Shown piece after piece: positions 42,675 to 52,892 of a stretch of DNA of 64,000 nucleotides. The position numbers were made by a program, and so were the translations under genes. The stretch comes from an uncultured Oscillospiraceae bacterium (GTDB lineage Bacteria; Bacillota; Clostridia; Oscillospirales; Oscillospiraceae). Position 1 is the stretch's first letter. Each line of letters begins with the position of its first letter. The notes under the pieces are model-generated. The model saw only the letters and a list, made by a program, of their open reading frames with translations. It was not told the origin of the DNA and did no database searches. The stretch lies in NCBI GenBank assembly GCA_947628185.1, contig CANQYW010000005.1:1-64000 (forward strand). Direction: 5' to 3'.

Positions 42675-42731
42675 GTGTCCTCCATGACTTTCCCGGAAAG
42701 GGGCGCGTGCCCCCTCCCGGAATTTTATATT

Positions 42732-43982
42732 TCAGGAGTGGCGTTCTTTAATAACGGAAAACGCCTCGTCGGCTATCTCCACCGTCTCCTCGATGTCCTC
42801 GTCGGTGAGGGCGGCGTTTATAAAGTGGTTGTGGTGGTTCGTAAAGAACACGCCCCTCTTGACGCACTCCGCTATCCACTCCTGGTGGAGCATGAGGCTG
42901 GGGTCGTCAGCAAGCCTTAGATAGAATAGGCTGGGCACGCCGGAGACGTGCAGGTCGTAGCCGTACTTCAGGGCCGTCATGATGAGGCCCGCCCGGAGCT
43001 TTGTGCCCTTGTCGATGAGGAGCTGGGGGCAGCCGAGCCTCTTCATCTTCTGTATGCAGGCGATGCCCGCGGCGAAGGGCACGGCGCTCATCCAGTAACT
43101 GCCGGTGAAACTCAGGGATGAGACGGAATTTTTGAGGAACTCCCGCCCGCAGAGGGCCGAGACGTTGTAGCCGTTAGCCAGCGCCTTGCAGAAACATATA
43201 AGATCCGCCTTAAAGCCGAAGTAGTGGTCGGAGCCGGCCATGTCGAGCCGGAAACCGGCACGGACGTCGTCTATTATGAGGACTGTCCCTGTGTCGTCAC
43301 AGAGCTTGCGGACTTTCTGCCAGAACCCGGCGGCGGGGAGCTCGTTGTCGGCGAAGTTCCCGTGCATGTAGGGCTGGGCGATTATGGCGGCGATCTCGCC
43401 CTTGTTGTCCTCAAAGGCCTGCTGGAGCTCGTCGAAGTCGTTCCAGGTGACGTAGATGTTGTTGGCCACGTCCTCCTCTAAGATCCCCGCGTAGTCCACC
43501 TTCTGGGTCCAGGGGGAGACGCCGTGGTAGTAGCCCTTGAAGAAGACTATCTTCTTGCGGTGGGTGTAGGCACGGGCCGTCATGACGGCGCAGGTGGTGA
43601 CGTCGTTGCCGTTCTTCGCGAAGAAGGCCCAGTCGGCGCTGGCCACCGTCTCCACCAACAGATCCGCGAAGTCCACCATCACGGGGTTCGGCAGGGTGGT
43701 GCAGTCGGAGATGGCCCTCTGCCGGGCCGCCGCCTCGTCCACATCAGGGTCGTTGTAGCCTAAGATGTTGGGGCCGTAGGCGCTCATATAGTCGATGAAC
43801 TTGTTGCCGTCCAGATCCCAGAGGTATGTGCCCTGGGCCCTGGAGGAGTAGAGGGGGAATGCCTCCACCGGCACGTAACAGCCCTCCGCCGGGCCCTGGT
43901 GGCCGTAGATGCCGGAGGGTATGAGCTTGCACGCCCGCTCGAAGGCGGCGCGGCTCTTGGGATACTCGTAAACTTTTCTCAT
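42732..43982 (-). CDS. Class III PLP aminotransferase (glutamate-1-semialdehyde aminomutase-like)
   Basis: GNKFIDYMSAYGPNILGYNDPDV; LIIDDVRAGFRLDMAGSDHYFGFKADLICFCKALANGY. Confidence 0.85.
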   Translation of the reverse strand: MRKVYEYPKSRAAFERACKLIPSGIYGHQGPAEGCYVPVEAFPLYSSRAQGTYLWDLDGNKFIDYMSAYGPNILGYNDPDVDEAAARQRAISDCTTLPNPVMVDFADLLVETVASADWAFFAKNGNDVTTCAVMTARAYTHRKKIVFFKGYYHGVSPWTQKVDYAGILEEDVANNIYVTWNDFDELQQAFEDNKGEIAAIIAQPYMHGNFADNELPAAGFWQKVRKLCDDTGTVLIIDDVRAGFRLDMAGSDHYFGFKADLICFCKALANGYNVSALCGREFLKNSVSSLSFTGSYWMSAVPFAAGIACIQKMKRLGCPQLLIDKGTKLRAGLIMTALKYGYDLHVSGVPSLFYLRLADDPSLMLHQEWIAECVKRGVFFTNHHNHFINAALTDEDIEETVEIADEAFSVIKERHS

Positions 43983-43991
43983 GTTCTCACC

Positions 43992-44744
43992 TCACGCAAG
44001 ATAGAGCGCGACCCTGTCAAGGATCCTGTTGACGTTGTCCACCTGGGATATCATGCCGCCTATACGCACGAGCCCCAGTCCCACGCAGACCACCGCGTTC
44101 ACCTTCCCGTCAAAGAGGTCCCGGGCGGTGTGGATGTCCGTGAAGGTCATGTAGCTCATGGGCCCCTCGGGGGCGGTGTGGAAGGCGGTGAGCTTGTGGT
44201 CCCGGGCGTGGATGTAGCCGCAGGGGCCGCCCTCAATGGATATCTTTATGTCCCCGTCCACGATGTAGGAGGCGCTGGCCCGGCCAACGCTGTCCTCGTT
44301 GCCTATCTGGGCTATGGCGTCAACTATGAGGTGGAACATGATGTTCGTGCTGATGTTAAAGAAATTGGGGTCCTCCAGCGCGCCCTCCGCCGGCCGCAGG
44401 TAGGCCGTGAGCTTGTCCGTGAGGGCGGTGAATTCCTTGAGCAAAAACCCTATCTTCCCGAACCCCTTGGAGGGGATGGGAGTCACGGTGCCGTCAATTA
44501 GGCCGTTGAATTTTTCGGGTGAGGAGAAGGGGAGCTTTATATCGCAGCCCTCTGTGCCCTCCCTGTGTGAGCAGACGCCGTCCTTGAAGGCTATGGTGCC
44601 CTCCGGCCCGCCCTTCACCGAGAAACCGATGGACACGTTCTTGCCGGCTATGAGTTCCCGGCACTCCTCATCCAACTCGCAGAGCTTAACAAGGCCCTTC
44701 AGCACGGCGTTGAGGTTTATATAAGCCAGTGTTTTCTGATCCAT
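43992..44744 (-). CDS. SCP2-like sterol-carrier-fold protein, uncharacterised
   Basis: ISIGFSVKGGPEGTIAFKDG...DIKLPFSSPEKFNGLIDGTVTPIPSKG resembles SCP2-type domains. Confidence 0.6.
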   Translation of the reverse strand: MDQKTLAYINLNAVLKGLVKLCELDEECRELIAGKNVSIGFSVKGGPEGTIAFKDGVCSHREGTEGCDIKLPFSSPEKFNGLIDGTVTPIPSKGFGKIGFLLKEFTALTDKLTAYLRPAEGALEDPNFFNISTNIMFHLIVDAIAQIGNEDSVGRASASYIVDGDIKISIEGGPCGYIHARDHKLTAFHTAPEGPMSYMTFTDIHTARDLFDGKVNAVVCVGLGLVRIGGMISQVDNVNRILDRVALYLA

Positions 44745-44809
44745 GCTCCTCCTCCTTCGAGAGTGTTGTTATCTCAAGTATTATAAGGCATAGAGCGTCA
44801 TATTGCAAG

Positions 44810-45715
44810 CTAAATGACGCCCGTGAGGTCAAAATCGGGGGTATATTCCTCCTTAGCGGAACTGAGCTCCTGAAAAAAGCCGTCCTCTATGCCCCGGGCG
44901 CTCATGTAATCCATGGCGGCGGCGTACTCCTCCGGCGTGAGGCGGCGGTTTATCTCCGGGAACTCCCCGGCCCGCCCCGCTGGGGTGTATTGGCTCATGA
45001 GGGAGAATAGCACCTCCCCGGGCTTAAATGTGTCCGCCACCCAGTCTATGACGCCCCTGGTGTTCTCAATCCCGCCGGGGAGGACGAGATGCCTTATTAT
45101 CACGCCCCGGCGCATGATCCCCTCATCGTCCAGCTCATAGGGGCCCGTGAGGGCGAACATCTCCCGGATGGCCGCCTTGGCCGTCTCCGGGTAGTCCGGG
45201 GCGGAGGAGTATCTGGCGGCGAGGGCGGGGTCTGAGTACTTCATGTCCGGGAGGAATATATCCACATGCCCGCAGAGGCGCCGTATCGTCTCCGCGCTCT
45301 CGTACCCGCCGGAGTTCCACACCACCGGCACCGGCAGGGGGTCTTTGAGGGACTCAAGTATCCCGTCCACGAAGTGCCCGCCGGTCACAAGGTTAATATT
45401 GTGTACGCCCTTATCGATGAGCTCAAAGTAAATTTCCCTCAGCCTCTCAGGTGAGACTGTGACGCCTACGTCCCCTGAGGATATGGCGCTATTTTGGCAG
45501 TAGACGCACCCGAGGGCGCAGCCGGAGAAGAACACCGTCCCGCTGCCCCTCTCCCCTGAGATGGGGGGCTCCTCCCAGAAGTGGGGGGCGGCACGCGCTA
45601 TTTTGGGCTCCAGGCCCTGGCCGCAGCGGCCGAGACCCCAGTCCCGCAACCTCTCGGCGCCGCAGCGCCGGGGACATTCCGAACACAGCATATCCAATTC
45701 TTGACCTCCGTCCAA
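44810..45715 (-). CDS. Radical SAM protein (PflA/PflX-like activating enzyme family)
   Basis: GTVFFSGCALGCVYCQNSAISSG (CX3-type/CXXC cluster motif); KYSDPALAARYSSAPDYPETA. Confidence 0.88.
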   Translation of the reverse strand: MDGGQELDMLCSECPRRCGAERLRDWGLGRCGQGLEPKIARAAPHFWEEPPISGERGSGTVFFSGCALGCVYCQNSAISSGDVGVTVSPERLREIYFELIDKGVHNINLVTGGHFVDGILESLKDPLPVPVVWNSGGYESAETIRRLCGHVDIFLPDMKYSDPALAARYSSAPDYPETAKAAIREMFALTGPYELDDEGIMRRGVIIRHLVLPGGIENTRGVIDWVADTFKPGEVLFSLMSQYTPAGRAGEFPEINRRLTPEEYAAAMDYMSARGIEDGFFQELSSAKEEYTPDFDLTGVI

Positions 45716-45746
45716 ATTAAGACTATAATATTAGCAATCAAGAGGA

Positions 45747-46727
45747 ATGTCAAGGAGGCGAACTATGGATATAGTTATTTTGGACGGCCACACCGAGAAC
45801 CCGGGGGATCTGAGCTGGTCCGGCTTTGAGGAGCTGGGGCAGGTGACGGTCTACGAGCGCACACCAAAGGGCGACACCCGGGAGATAATCCGCCGCATAG
45901 GCTCCGCCCAAGCGGTCATAACGAACAAGACCCCGGTGACGGCGGAGATCTTGGACGCCTGTCCCGGGATAAGGTATATCGGCCTCCTCTCCACCGGGGC
46001 GGACGTGTGCGACTGCGCCGCGGCGGCATCAAGGGGGATACCGGTGACGAACATCCCCGCCTACTCCACCCAGGCCGTGGCCCAGCACGCCATAGCCCTC
46101 CTTTTGGAGATATGCTCCTGCGTTGGCCTCCACAGCACGGCCGTCCACGCGGGGGCATGGGAGAACTGCCAGGACTTCACCTTCTGGGAGAGCCCGGTAA
46201 TTGAGCTTGCCGGCAGGACCATGGGGATAATAGGTTTCGGCAAGATAGGCCGCGCCACGGGCCGCATCGCGAGAGCTCTCGGAATGCGCGTACTGGCCAC
46301 GGGCAGCCGGGAGACGCCGGAGGGCCTGGAGATCGGCGAGTACACCGACCTTGACACGCTCCTCCGGGAGTCGGACGTGGTGTCCCTCCACTGCCCCCTC
46401 AAGGAGGAGACGCGCAAGATAATAAACCAGGACACCATAGCCAAGATGCGCGCCGGCGCGATACTAATAAATACCGGCCGAGGCGGTCTGGTGGACGAGG
46501 AGGCATTGGCGGCCGCCCTTCGCTGCGGCAAGCTCTACGCCGCCGGGGTGGACGTGGTCTCCCAGGAGCCCATAACGCCGGACAACCCCCTTTTGGGGCT
46601 CAAAAACGCCTTCATAACGCCCCACATCGCCTGGACGCCCGTCACCTGCCGGCGGAGGATAATGGACATAGCCCTGGGGAACCTCAAGAATTTCCTCGAG
46701 GGCCACGTCACAAATAGGGTGAACTGA
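45747..46727 (+). CDS. D-2-hydroxyacid dehydrogenase
   Basis: GRTMGIIGFGKIGRATGRIARALGMRVLATG; INTGRGGLVDEEALAAAL. Confidence 0.93.
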   Translation: MSRRRTMDIVILDGHTENPGDLSWSGFEELGQVTVYERTPKGDTREIIRRIGSAQAVITNKTPVTAEILDACPGIRYIGLLSTGADVCDCAAAASRGIPVTNIPAYSTQAVAQHAIALLLEICSCVGLHSTAVHAGAWENCQDFTFWESPVIELAGRTMGIIGFGKIGRATGRIARALGMRVLATGSRETPEGLEIGEYTDLDTLLRESDVVSLHCPLKEETRKIINQDTIAKMRAGAILINTGRGGLVDEEALAAALRCGKLYAAGVDVVSQEPITPDNPLLGLKNAFITPHIAWTPVTCRRRIMDIALGNLKNFLEGHVTNRVN

Positions 46728-46738
46728 GGGCTGGGTAG

Positions 46739-47656
46739 ATGTCAGAACTTCTTTCTGTGGTGATACCGGCCTACAACGAGGAGGCCATGGTGGAGGCCGC
46801 GGCGGAGGCCGTCTCCCGGGTGCTCACCGGCGCCGGGGTGGAGTACGAGCTCATATTCGTGGACGACGGCTCCAGGGACTCCACCTGGCGGAGGATAGAG
46901 GCCCTGGCCGGGGCGGACAGCCGCGTCCGGGGGATATCCTTCTCCCGGAACTTCGGCAAGGACAGGGCCGTCTTCGCGGGGCTCTCCCGTGCCGCCGGCG
47001 GCGCCGTGGCGGTGATGGACTGCGACCTCCAGCACCCGCCGGAGCTCCTGACGGACATGCTCTCCCTCTGGCGGGAGGGCTACGAGGTGGTGGAGGGCGT
47101 GAAGACCGCCCGGGGGCGGGAGTCAATTTTCCACCGGGCCGCCGCCGGGATATTTAACGCGGTGATGAGCGCCGGAGCGGGTGTCGACATGCGCCGGGCC
47201 TCGGACTTCATGCTCCTTGACCGCCGGGTGGTGGAGGCGCTGCTCTCCCTCCCGGAGGAGGAGGTCTTCTTCAGGGGCCTTGTGTCCTTCGTTGGTTTCC
47301 GCCGCCGGGAGATAGGTTTCTCCGTGGCGGAGCGGCAGGCCGGGGAGTCAAAGTGGAGTTTCCGCTCCCTCTCAAAATACGCGGTCTCCAGCATAACGTC
47401 CTTCAGCACGGCGCCGCTGATGGCGGCAGTGTACCTTGGGGTGCTCATGGGTATCGCCGCCGTCGTGCTGACATTGGGCCTCGTCTTCTCTGAGGCCTCC
47501 CGGGGGTGGGTGACGGCGTCATTGGCGGCGCTCCTCTTCGCCGCGGCGCTCATACTATTGTGCCTCGGCGTGGCGGGGTATTATATCGCCAGGATCTACC
47601 GCCGGAGCCTCGGGAGACCGAGATTCATAATCGCCCGCGAGTGCGGGAAAAAATAA
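46739..47656 (+). CDS. Family 2 glycosyltransferase with two C-terminal TM segments
   Basis: LSVVIPAYNEEAMVEAAAEAVS; MDCDLQHPPELL; terminal TM pair. Confidence 0.92.
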   Translation: MSELLSVVIPAYNEEAMVEAAAEAVSRVLTGAGVEYELIFVDDGSRDSTWRRIEALAGADSRVRGISFSRNFGKDRAVFAGLSRAAGGAVAVMDCDLQHPPELLTDMLSLWREGYEVVEGVKTARGRESIFHRAAAGIFNAVMSAGAGVDMRRASDFMLLDRRVVEALLSLPEEEVFFRGLVSFVGFRRREIGFSVAERQAGESKWSFRSLSKYAVSSITSFSTAPLMAAVYLGVLMGIAAVVLTLGLVFSEASRGWVTASLAALLFAAALILLCLGVAGYYIARIYRRSLGRPRFIIARECGKK

Positions 47657-47662
47657 AAGACT

Positions 47663-47699
47663 CCGGGCCGGGATGAGTTCACCGCTCATCCCGGCCCGG
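47663..47699. terminator. Bidirectional terminator
   Basis: CCGGGCCGGGATGAG / CTCATCCCGGCCCGG perfect 15-bp stem between convergent genes. Confidence 0.9.
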
Positions 47700-47709
47700 T
47701 TTAAATTAT

Positions 47710-48249
47710 TTAAGAGTTGCGGCGCTTTTTTGCGATTTTAAAGGGCCAGTCCGCCGCGCGCACGCCTAAGAAACCAAAAATTATGCCCAGGACTATCCCG
47801 GCCAGCACGTCGGTGGGGTAGTGGATGTAGAGGTAGAGCCTGGAGGCCGCGATTATCGTTGCCAGCGCCGCCGCCGGGATCCAGAGCTTGGAGCGCCTGA
47901 AGTAGAGCGCCCCCACCACGGTGAAGGAGGCCGCCGAGTGGCCGGAGGGGAAGGAGTAGTCGCTTGGTTTCGGCACCAGGAGTACAATGGCGGTATTGAC
48001 GTCGTATGGCCGGGTCCTCGCCACCAATGGCTTTATTATCCCGTTGCATATGACGACGTCGATGAGGAGCGCCGCGGCGCAGGCGGCGCCAAGCCGCCGG
48101 GTTTTTGGGAAGATGAGGAAAAGGAGCGTCAGGAGTATCCAGAATATCCCCCCGTCGCCCAGCCTTGTCACCAGGGACATGAAGGTGTCCAGCGCCGGTG
48201 CGCGGAGGTTTTGTATGGCGTTCAGTATGCCAATTTCAAAAGCGTTCAA
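47710..48249 (-). CDS. PAP2-family phosphatase
   Basis: KPLVARTRPYD; PSGHSAASF; SRLYLYIHYPTDVLAG. Confidence 0.93.
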   Translation of the reverse strand: MNAFEIGILNAIQNLRAPALDTFMSLVTRLGDGGIFWILLTLLFLIFPKTRRLGAACAAALLIDVVICNGIIKPLVARTRPYDVNTAIVLLVPKPSDYSFPSGHSAASFTVVGALYFRRSKLWIPAAALATIIAASRLYLYIHYPTDVLAGIVLGIIFGFLGVRAADWPFKIAKKRRNS

Positions 48250-48277
48250 TTAAGGCACCTCAATAAATCTAAGTCTA

Positions 48278-49765
48278 TCAGCCCCAGGGGTTCTCACCGG
48301 GGTAGAGGAGGCCGGCGGGGCGGTTGTAGGATATATCGCTGACGCCCAGGTGCTTAAAGACCTCAAAGAGCGCCCTGCCGTGGTGGCCGAAGGCCACGGC
48401 CCCGTGGTGGGGGAAGTGCTTGCCGATGAGCACGTGGCGGTAGAAACGGCCCATCTCGGGTATGGCGAATATGCCTATGCCGCCGAAACTCCGGGTTTTG
48501 ACTGGCAGTACCTCGCCATGGGCGGCGTAGGCCGCGAGATGTCCATTGGCACCGCACTGGAGGCGGTAGAACGTTATGTCCCCGGGGGCTATGTCCCCCT
48601 CAAGAGTTCCCCGGGTGAAATCGGGCTCCGAGCCCGCGGGCTCTAATAGACGGTGCTGGATGAGCTGGAACTTCAGCGCCCTATCCCCGCAGAGGCGGCA
48701 CTCCGGCGTGTTGCCGCAGTGGAAACCCATGAAGGTGTCCCGGAGGCGGTAGTCGTAGCGCCCGGCTATCTCCTTGTCGTAGATGTAGCCGGGGACGGTG
48801 TTATTAATGTCGAGGAGCGTCACCGGTCCCCCTGAGACGCAGGCGCCTATGTACTCCGAGAGGGCACCGTAGATATCCACCTCGCAGGAGACGGGTATCC
48901 CACGGGAGGCGAGACGGGAGTTCACGTAGCAGGGCTCGAAACCGAACTCCTGGGGGAAGGCCGGCCAGCACTTGTTGGCGAAGGCCACGTAGCGCCTCGC
49001 CCCTTTGTGGGCGTCGGCCCAGTCAAGGAGCGTCAGTTCAAATTGGGCGAGCCTCGCGGAGAGCTCCGGGTAGTAGCGGCCATCACCCAGCTCTCTCGCC
49101 ATATCCTCGCAGAGGGCGGGTATCCGTGGGTCGCCGGCGTGGGCCCGGTAACTCACCAGGAGATCGAGCTCCGAGTTCTCCTCTATCTCCACCCCCAGCT
49201 CGTAGAGCCCGCTTATGGGGGCGTTGCAGGCGAAGAAGTCCTGGGGCCTGGGACCAAAACTTATTATCTTGAGGTCCTTGAGGCCCAGTATGGCCCTGGC
49301 TATTGGCACGAACCCCGCCACCAGCTCCGCCAGTTCCCCGGCAGTGCCCACCGGGTACTCCGGGATGTATGCCCGGAGGCCGCGAAGGTCAAGATTATAC
49401 GAGCAGTTGAGCATACCGCAGTATGCGTCGCCCCGGCCGTTTATGAGGTCCCCGTCGCCCTCGGCGGCGGCGCAGAACATGCAGGGACCCTCAAAATATT
49501 TGGCGAGCAGCGTCTCCGGCGTCTCGGGGCCGAAGTTCCCCAGGAACACCACAAGGGCGTTGCAGCCGGCGGCCCGGACCTCCTCAAGGGCCCGGAGGGC
49601 GTCGGCCTCGTTCTCCACCGTGACGGCGGCCTCGTAGACAGGCGTCCCCAGCTTAGCGCAGGCGGCGCAGAGGGCCCTCCGGCGGCTCTGGGAGAGCGTT
49701 ATGGGGAAACAGTCCCGGGAGACGGCGACGACGCCCAGTTTCACCTCTGGGATATTCGTGAGCAT
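48278..49765 (-). CDS. L-fucose/L-arabinose isomerase-like protein
   Basis: Overall layout and EVDIYGALSEYIGACVSG/HCGNTPECRLCG resemble the fucose isomerase family. Confidence 0.7.
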   Translation of the reverse strand: MLTNIPEVKLGVVAVSRDCFPITLSQSRRRALCAACAKLGTPVYEAAVTVENEADALRALEEVRAAGCNALVVFLGNFGPETPETLLAKYFEGPCMFCAAAEGDGDLINGRGDAYCGMLNCSYNLDLRGLRAYIPEYPVGTAGELAELVAGFVPIARAILGLKDLKIISFGPRPQDFFACNAPISGLYELGVEIEENSELDLLVSYRAHAGDPRIPALCEDMARELGDGRYYPELSARLAQFELTLLDWADAHKGARRYVAFANKCWPAFPQEFGFEPCYVNSRLASRGIPVSCEVDIYGALSEYIGACVSGGPVTLLDINNTVPGYIYDKEIAGRYDYRLRDTFMGFHCGNTPECRLCGDRALKFQLIQHRLLEPAGSEPDFTRGTLEGDIAPGDITFYRLQCGANGHLAAYAAHGEVLPVKTRSFGGIGIFAIPEMGRFYRHVLIGKHFPHHGAVAFGHHGRALFEVFKHLGVSDISYNRPAGLLYPGENPWG

Positions 49766-49792
49766 AGAGTCAGCTCCTCTCTTGTATCTTGA

Positions 49793-50899
49793 TCAGTTTA
49801 TTGCGGCGTCAACGCCCTCGGACTTGAGATACACCGTGAAGATTTTGGATATCTGGGCCCGGGTGGCGCCGCCGAAGGGGTCGATGGTGTTATCCGAGTG
49901 GCCCTCGATTATCCCCAGGGCCACGGCCCACTCCATGGCGTCGGCGTACTCATCGGTGATGAGGCCCGCGTCCGAGAAACGGCTCAGGTCCGCCGAGGCG
50001 GAGACGTCGAGTTTAAGGACGTTCTTCGTGAAGAGATACAGCATCTCCACGGCCTCCTGCCGGGAGCAGTCGCCGAAACCATCGATGCCCGGCTCCGCCA
50101 CGCCGTTCTCCTCCGCCCACCTGAGGACGTCCGAGAACCAGTAGGGGCCGGCGGCGGTGTCGGGCTCCTGGCCGGTGAGGCGCATGAGCATCGTGAGGAC
50201 GTGGGCGCGGCTGGTGCGGACCTCCGGGTCGAAGGTGCCGTCTGTCATGCCCTTGACGACTCCCCGCTCCGCCACGAACTCCACGAACTCCTTGTACCAG
50301 GCACCGGGGACGATATCCAGAAATTGCATATAAATGTCGCTCTCGGGGAATACATACCAGGTGTAGTTAAACTCCCCGTCCGCCGAGTAGGCGGAGGGTA
50401 TCTCCGCCGTGTAGACGGCCCTGGCGTCCTCGGTGCAGAAGTAGCGGGCGTTATATTTAACGTAGGAGCCGCTCTTCACCTTGGACCCGGTGGAGACGTC
50501 GATGACATCGCCCGAGAGCACGTTCACCTTCATGACGCCCCGGAGCAGCGTGAAACTCCCGCCGGGCTCCACCGTTATGGCCGCCGTGCGCAGGCACCTG
50601 TAGAACTCCTGGCCCACGGTCTTCACGTGGCCGCGCACCTCGCCGTAGTCGTGTATGCCGCCCCATTCGCCGGCGGCGCCGGCCACGTGGTCCCGGAGCG
50701 CCTGGAGGGCGGAGTCATAGACCTCATTTAGCGCCGCCTCGGAGTCCCCGACTCCGGCGGCCACGAGACTATCAGAGTATTTGCCCTCCGCGTAGGAGCG
50801 GGTCACCAGCGGATCCCCCGCCGAGCCCGCGCTGACGGAGCCCATAGCCACTAAGAGTGCGAGGGCCAGGCACATCGTCACTATCTTCTTCATAGTCAA
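49793..50899 (-). CDS. Secreted protein with S-layer homology (SLH) repeats
   Basis: Signal peptide; AERGVVKGMTDGTFDPEVRTSRAHVLTMLMRLTG; ALGIIEGHSDNTIDPFGGATRAQISKIF. Confidence 0.88.
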   Translation of the reverse strand: MTMKKIVTMCLALALLVAMGSVSAGSAGDPLVTRSYAEGKYSDSLVAAGVGDSEAALNEVYDSALQALRDHVAGAAGEWGGIHDYGEVRGHVKTVGQEFYRCLRTAAITVEPGGSFTLLRGVMKVNVLSGDVIDVSTGSKVKSGSYVKYNARYFCTEDARAVYTAEIPSAYSADGEFNYTWYVFPESDIYMQFLDIVPGAWYKEFVEFVAERGVVKGMTDGTFDPEVRTSRAHVLTMLMRLTGQEPDTAAGPYWFSDVLRWAEENGVAEPGIDGFGDCSRQEAVEMLYLFTKNVLKLDVSASADLSRFSDAGLITDEYADAMEWAVALGIIEGHSDNTIDPFGGATRAQISKIFTVYLKSEGVDAAIN

Positions 50900-51552
50900 C
50901 CTCCAATTTGCCGCCCTCTCTGGTCGCCCCGGCCCCTGAGGTAGTAGCCCAGGTTAAGGAGGCTGTCCGAGAGGTGTACGTCCTCGATTATGGTGTCCCC
51001 AAGGTCCACGTCCAGGTCTATGCTGGTGAAGTTCCATATCCCCCGGACGCCGTGCTCCGCCGCGAGTTTCGCGGACTCGGGGGCGTACTTCTTCGTGAGG
51101 GTCAGCACCGCCACGTCCACCCGGTGGGAGGCGAGGTACGGGCCCAGCTCCGCGGCGTCTAAGACCTTCACGCCGTTTATCTCCGCCCCGATGAGGGCCG
51201 GGGAGGTGTCAAAGGCCGCCGCCAGGCGGAACCCGCACTCATCAAAATGGAAATTCGACATCAGCGCCCGGCCCAGATTTCCGGCTCCGATGACGACGGC
51301 AGTCAGCGTGTCCCCCACGCCCAGCACGTCCGATATGCCGGCCTTGAGCTGGCGGACGTTGTAGCCGTAGCCCTGCTGGCCGAAACCGCCGAAACAGTTG
51401 AAGTCCTGACGTATCTGGGAGGCCGTCAGGCCCATGAGCGTACCCAGCTCCCGGGAGGAGACCTTCTCCACCTGCTGCTTTTCCAGCCACAAGAGCCGCC
51501 GCAGATACCTGGGGAGCCGCCTTATAACATTTGCTGAGATCCTGTAATTCAT
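50896..51552 (-). CDS. rex: Redox-sensing transcriptional repressor Rex
   Basis: LPRYLRRLLWL..VSSRELGTLMGLTASQIRQDFNCFGGFGQQGYGYNV; VVIGAGNLGRAL. Confidence 0.95.
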   Translation of the reverse strand: MNYRISANVIRRLPRYLRRLLWLEKQQVEKVSSRELGTLMGLTASQIRQDFNCFGGFGQQGYGYNVRQLKAGISDVLGVGDTLTAVVIGAGNLGRALMSNFHFDECGFRLAAAFDTSPALIGAEINGVKVLDAAELGPYLASHRVDVAVLTLTKKYAPESAKLAAEHGVRGIWNFTSIDLDVDLGDTIIEDVHLSDSLLNLGYYLRGRGDQRGRQIGG

Positions 51553-51710
51553 CTTTTCCAATCCTCTTCCATGCGTTTCCACGATACTATTTTAACATAT
51601 GTTTCACTCAATTACAACCTTATGATATTGACAAAGTGGCTCCGGGGGTGTAAATTTATTGTAGGTTTAACTAACGCTAACCGACTAAATGAATGACTGG
51701 AGCGACCTTT

Positions 51711-52892
51711 ATGTCAACCAAATTTGTTTACGCAGATAACGCCGCCACCACGGCCATGAGCGCCGCCGCAGTGGAGGCCATGCGGCCATATATGACCGAG
51801 AACTACGGCAACCCCTCGAGTCTCTACAGCGTGGGTCGGAGGGCGCGCCGGGGCCTTGACGAGGCCAGGGCGAAGGTGGCCGCCGCCATCGGCGCCGAGC
51901 CGGACGAAATATACTTCACCGGCTGCGGCACGGAGTCCGACAACTGGGCCCTCAAGGGGATAGCGGAGGCCAAGGCCAAGAAGGGCAAGCACATCATAAC
52001 CTCCTCCATCGAGCACCACGCCATAACCCACACCCTCGACTACCTAAAGCGCAAGGGTTACGAGGTCACCTACCTCAAGGCCGACTCCAACGGCGGCATT
52101 GACCTTGAGGAGCTGAAGTCCGCCATCCGGGAGGACACCATCCTCATCACCGTCATGATGGCGAATAACGAGATCGGCACCATCCTGCCGGTAAAGGAGA
52201 TCGGCGCCATAGCCCGGGAGCACGGCATAACCTTCCACACCGACGCCGTCCAGGCGGCGGGGCACATCCCCATAGACGTGAAGGATATGAACATCGACCT
52301 CCTCTCCATCTCCGCCCACAAGTTCCACGGCCCCAAGGGCGTGGGAGCGCTCTATATAAGGCGCGGCGTCCGGGTCCCCCAGCTCCTGCACGGCGGCGGA
52401 CAGGAGCGCAACCAGCGCTCCGGCACCGAGAACGTCCCCGGCATCGTGGCTATGGCCGCGGCGCTGGAGGAGGCCGTCAAGAATCTTGAGGAGAACGGAA
52501 AGCGCGTCTCCGCCATGCGGGATAGGCTCATCGCGGCCTTCAAGGACATCCCCTACTCCCGTCTCACCGGCGACCCGGTGAACCGGCTGCCGGGCATCGC
52601 CTCCTTCGTCTTTGAGTGCGTGGAGGGCGAGTCCCTGGTGCTCTCACTGGACGCCAAGGGTATATGCGCCTCCTCCGGCTCCGCCTGTTCCTCCGCCTCC
52701 CTGGACCCCTCCCACGTGCTGCTGGCCATCGGCCTCCCCCACGAGGTGGCCCACGGGTCCCTCCGGCTCTCCATCACCGACACCACCACCGACGAGGACA
52801 TAGATTATATAATCGAGACTCTACCGCCGATAGTCGAGAGGCTGCGCGGCATGTCTCCCCTCTGGGAGGACAGATTAAATGGACGATTTTAA
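51711..52892 (+). CDS. nifS: Cysteine desulfurase (NifS/IscS family)
   Basis: FVYADNAATTAMS; ISAHKFHGPKGVGALYIRRG; ASSGSACSSASLDPSHVL. Confidence 0.96.
   Translation: MSTKFVYADNAATTAMSAAAVEAMRPYMTENYGNPSSLYSVGRRARRGLDEARAKVAAAIGAEPDEIYFTGCGTESDNWALKGIAEAKAKKGKHIITSSIEHHAITHTLDYLKRKGYEVTYLKADSNGGIDLEELKSAIREDTILITVMMANNEIGTILPVKEIGAIAREHGITFHTDAVQAAGHIPIDVKDMNIDLLSISAHKFHGPKGVGALYIRRGVRVPQLLHGGGQERNQRSGTENVPGIVAMAAALEEAVKNLEENGKRVSAMRDRLIAAFKDIPYSRLTGDPVNRLPGIASFVFECVEGESLVLSLDAKGICASSGSACSSASLDPSHVLLAIGLPHEVAHGSLRLSITDTTTDEDIDYIIETLPPIVERLRGMSPLWEDRLNGRF

Noticed and set aside
42687-42721. Intrinsic terminator or attenuator ahead of pyrC
   Set aside because: Strong GC inverted repeat but no U-tract in the sense direction, so no support for termination.
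49007-49792. 261-aa + ORF antisense to the fucose isomerase-like gene
   Set aside because: Shadow ORF with no recognisable domain.
51660-51685. GGTTTAACTAACGCTAACC near nifS as an Fe-S regulator (IscR-like) operator
   Set aside because: Only weak imperfect dyad symmetry and no matching regulator in the window.
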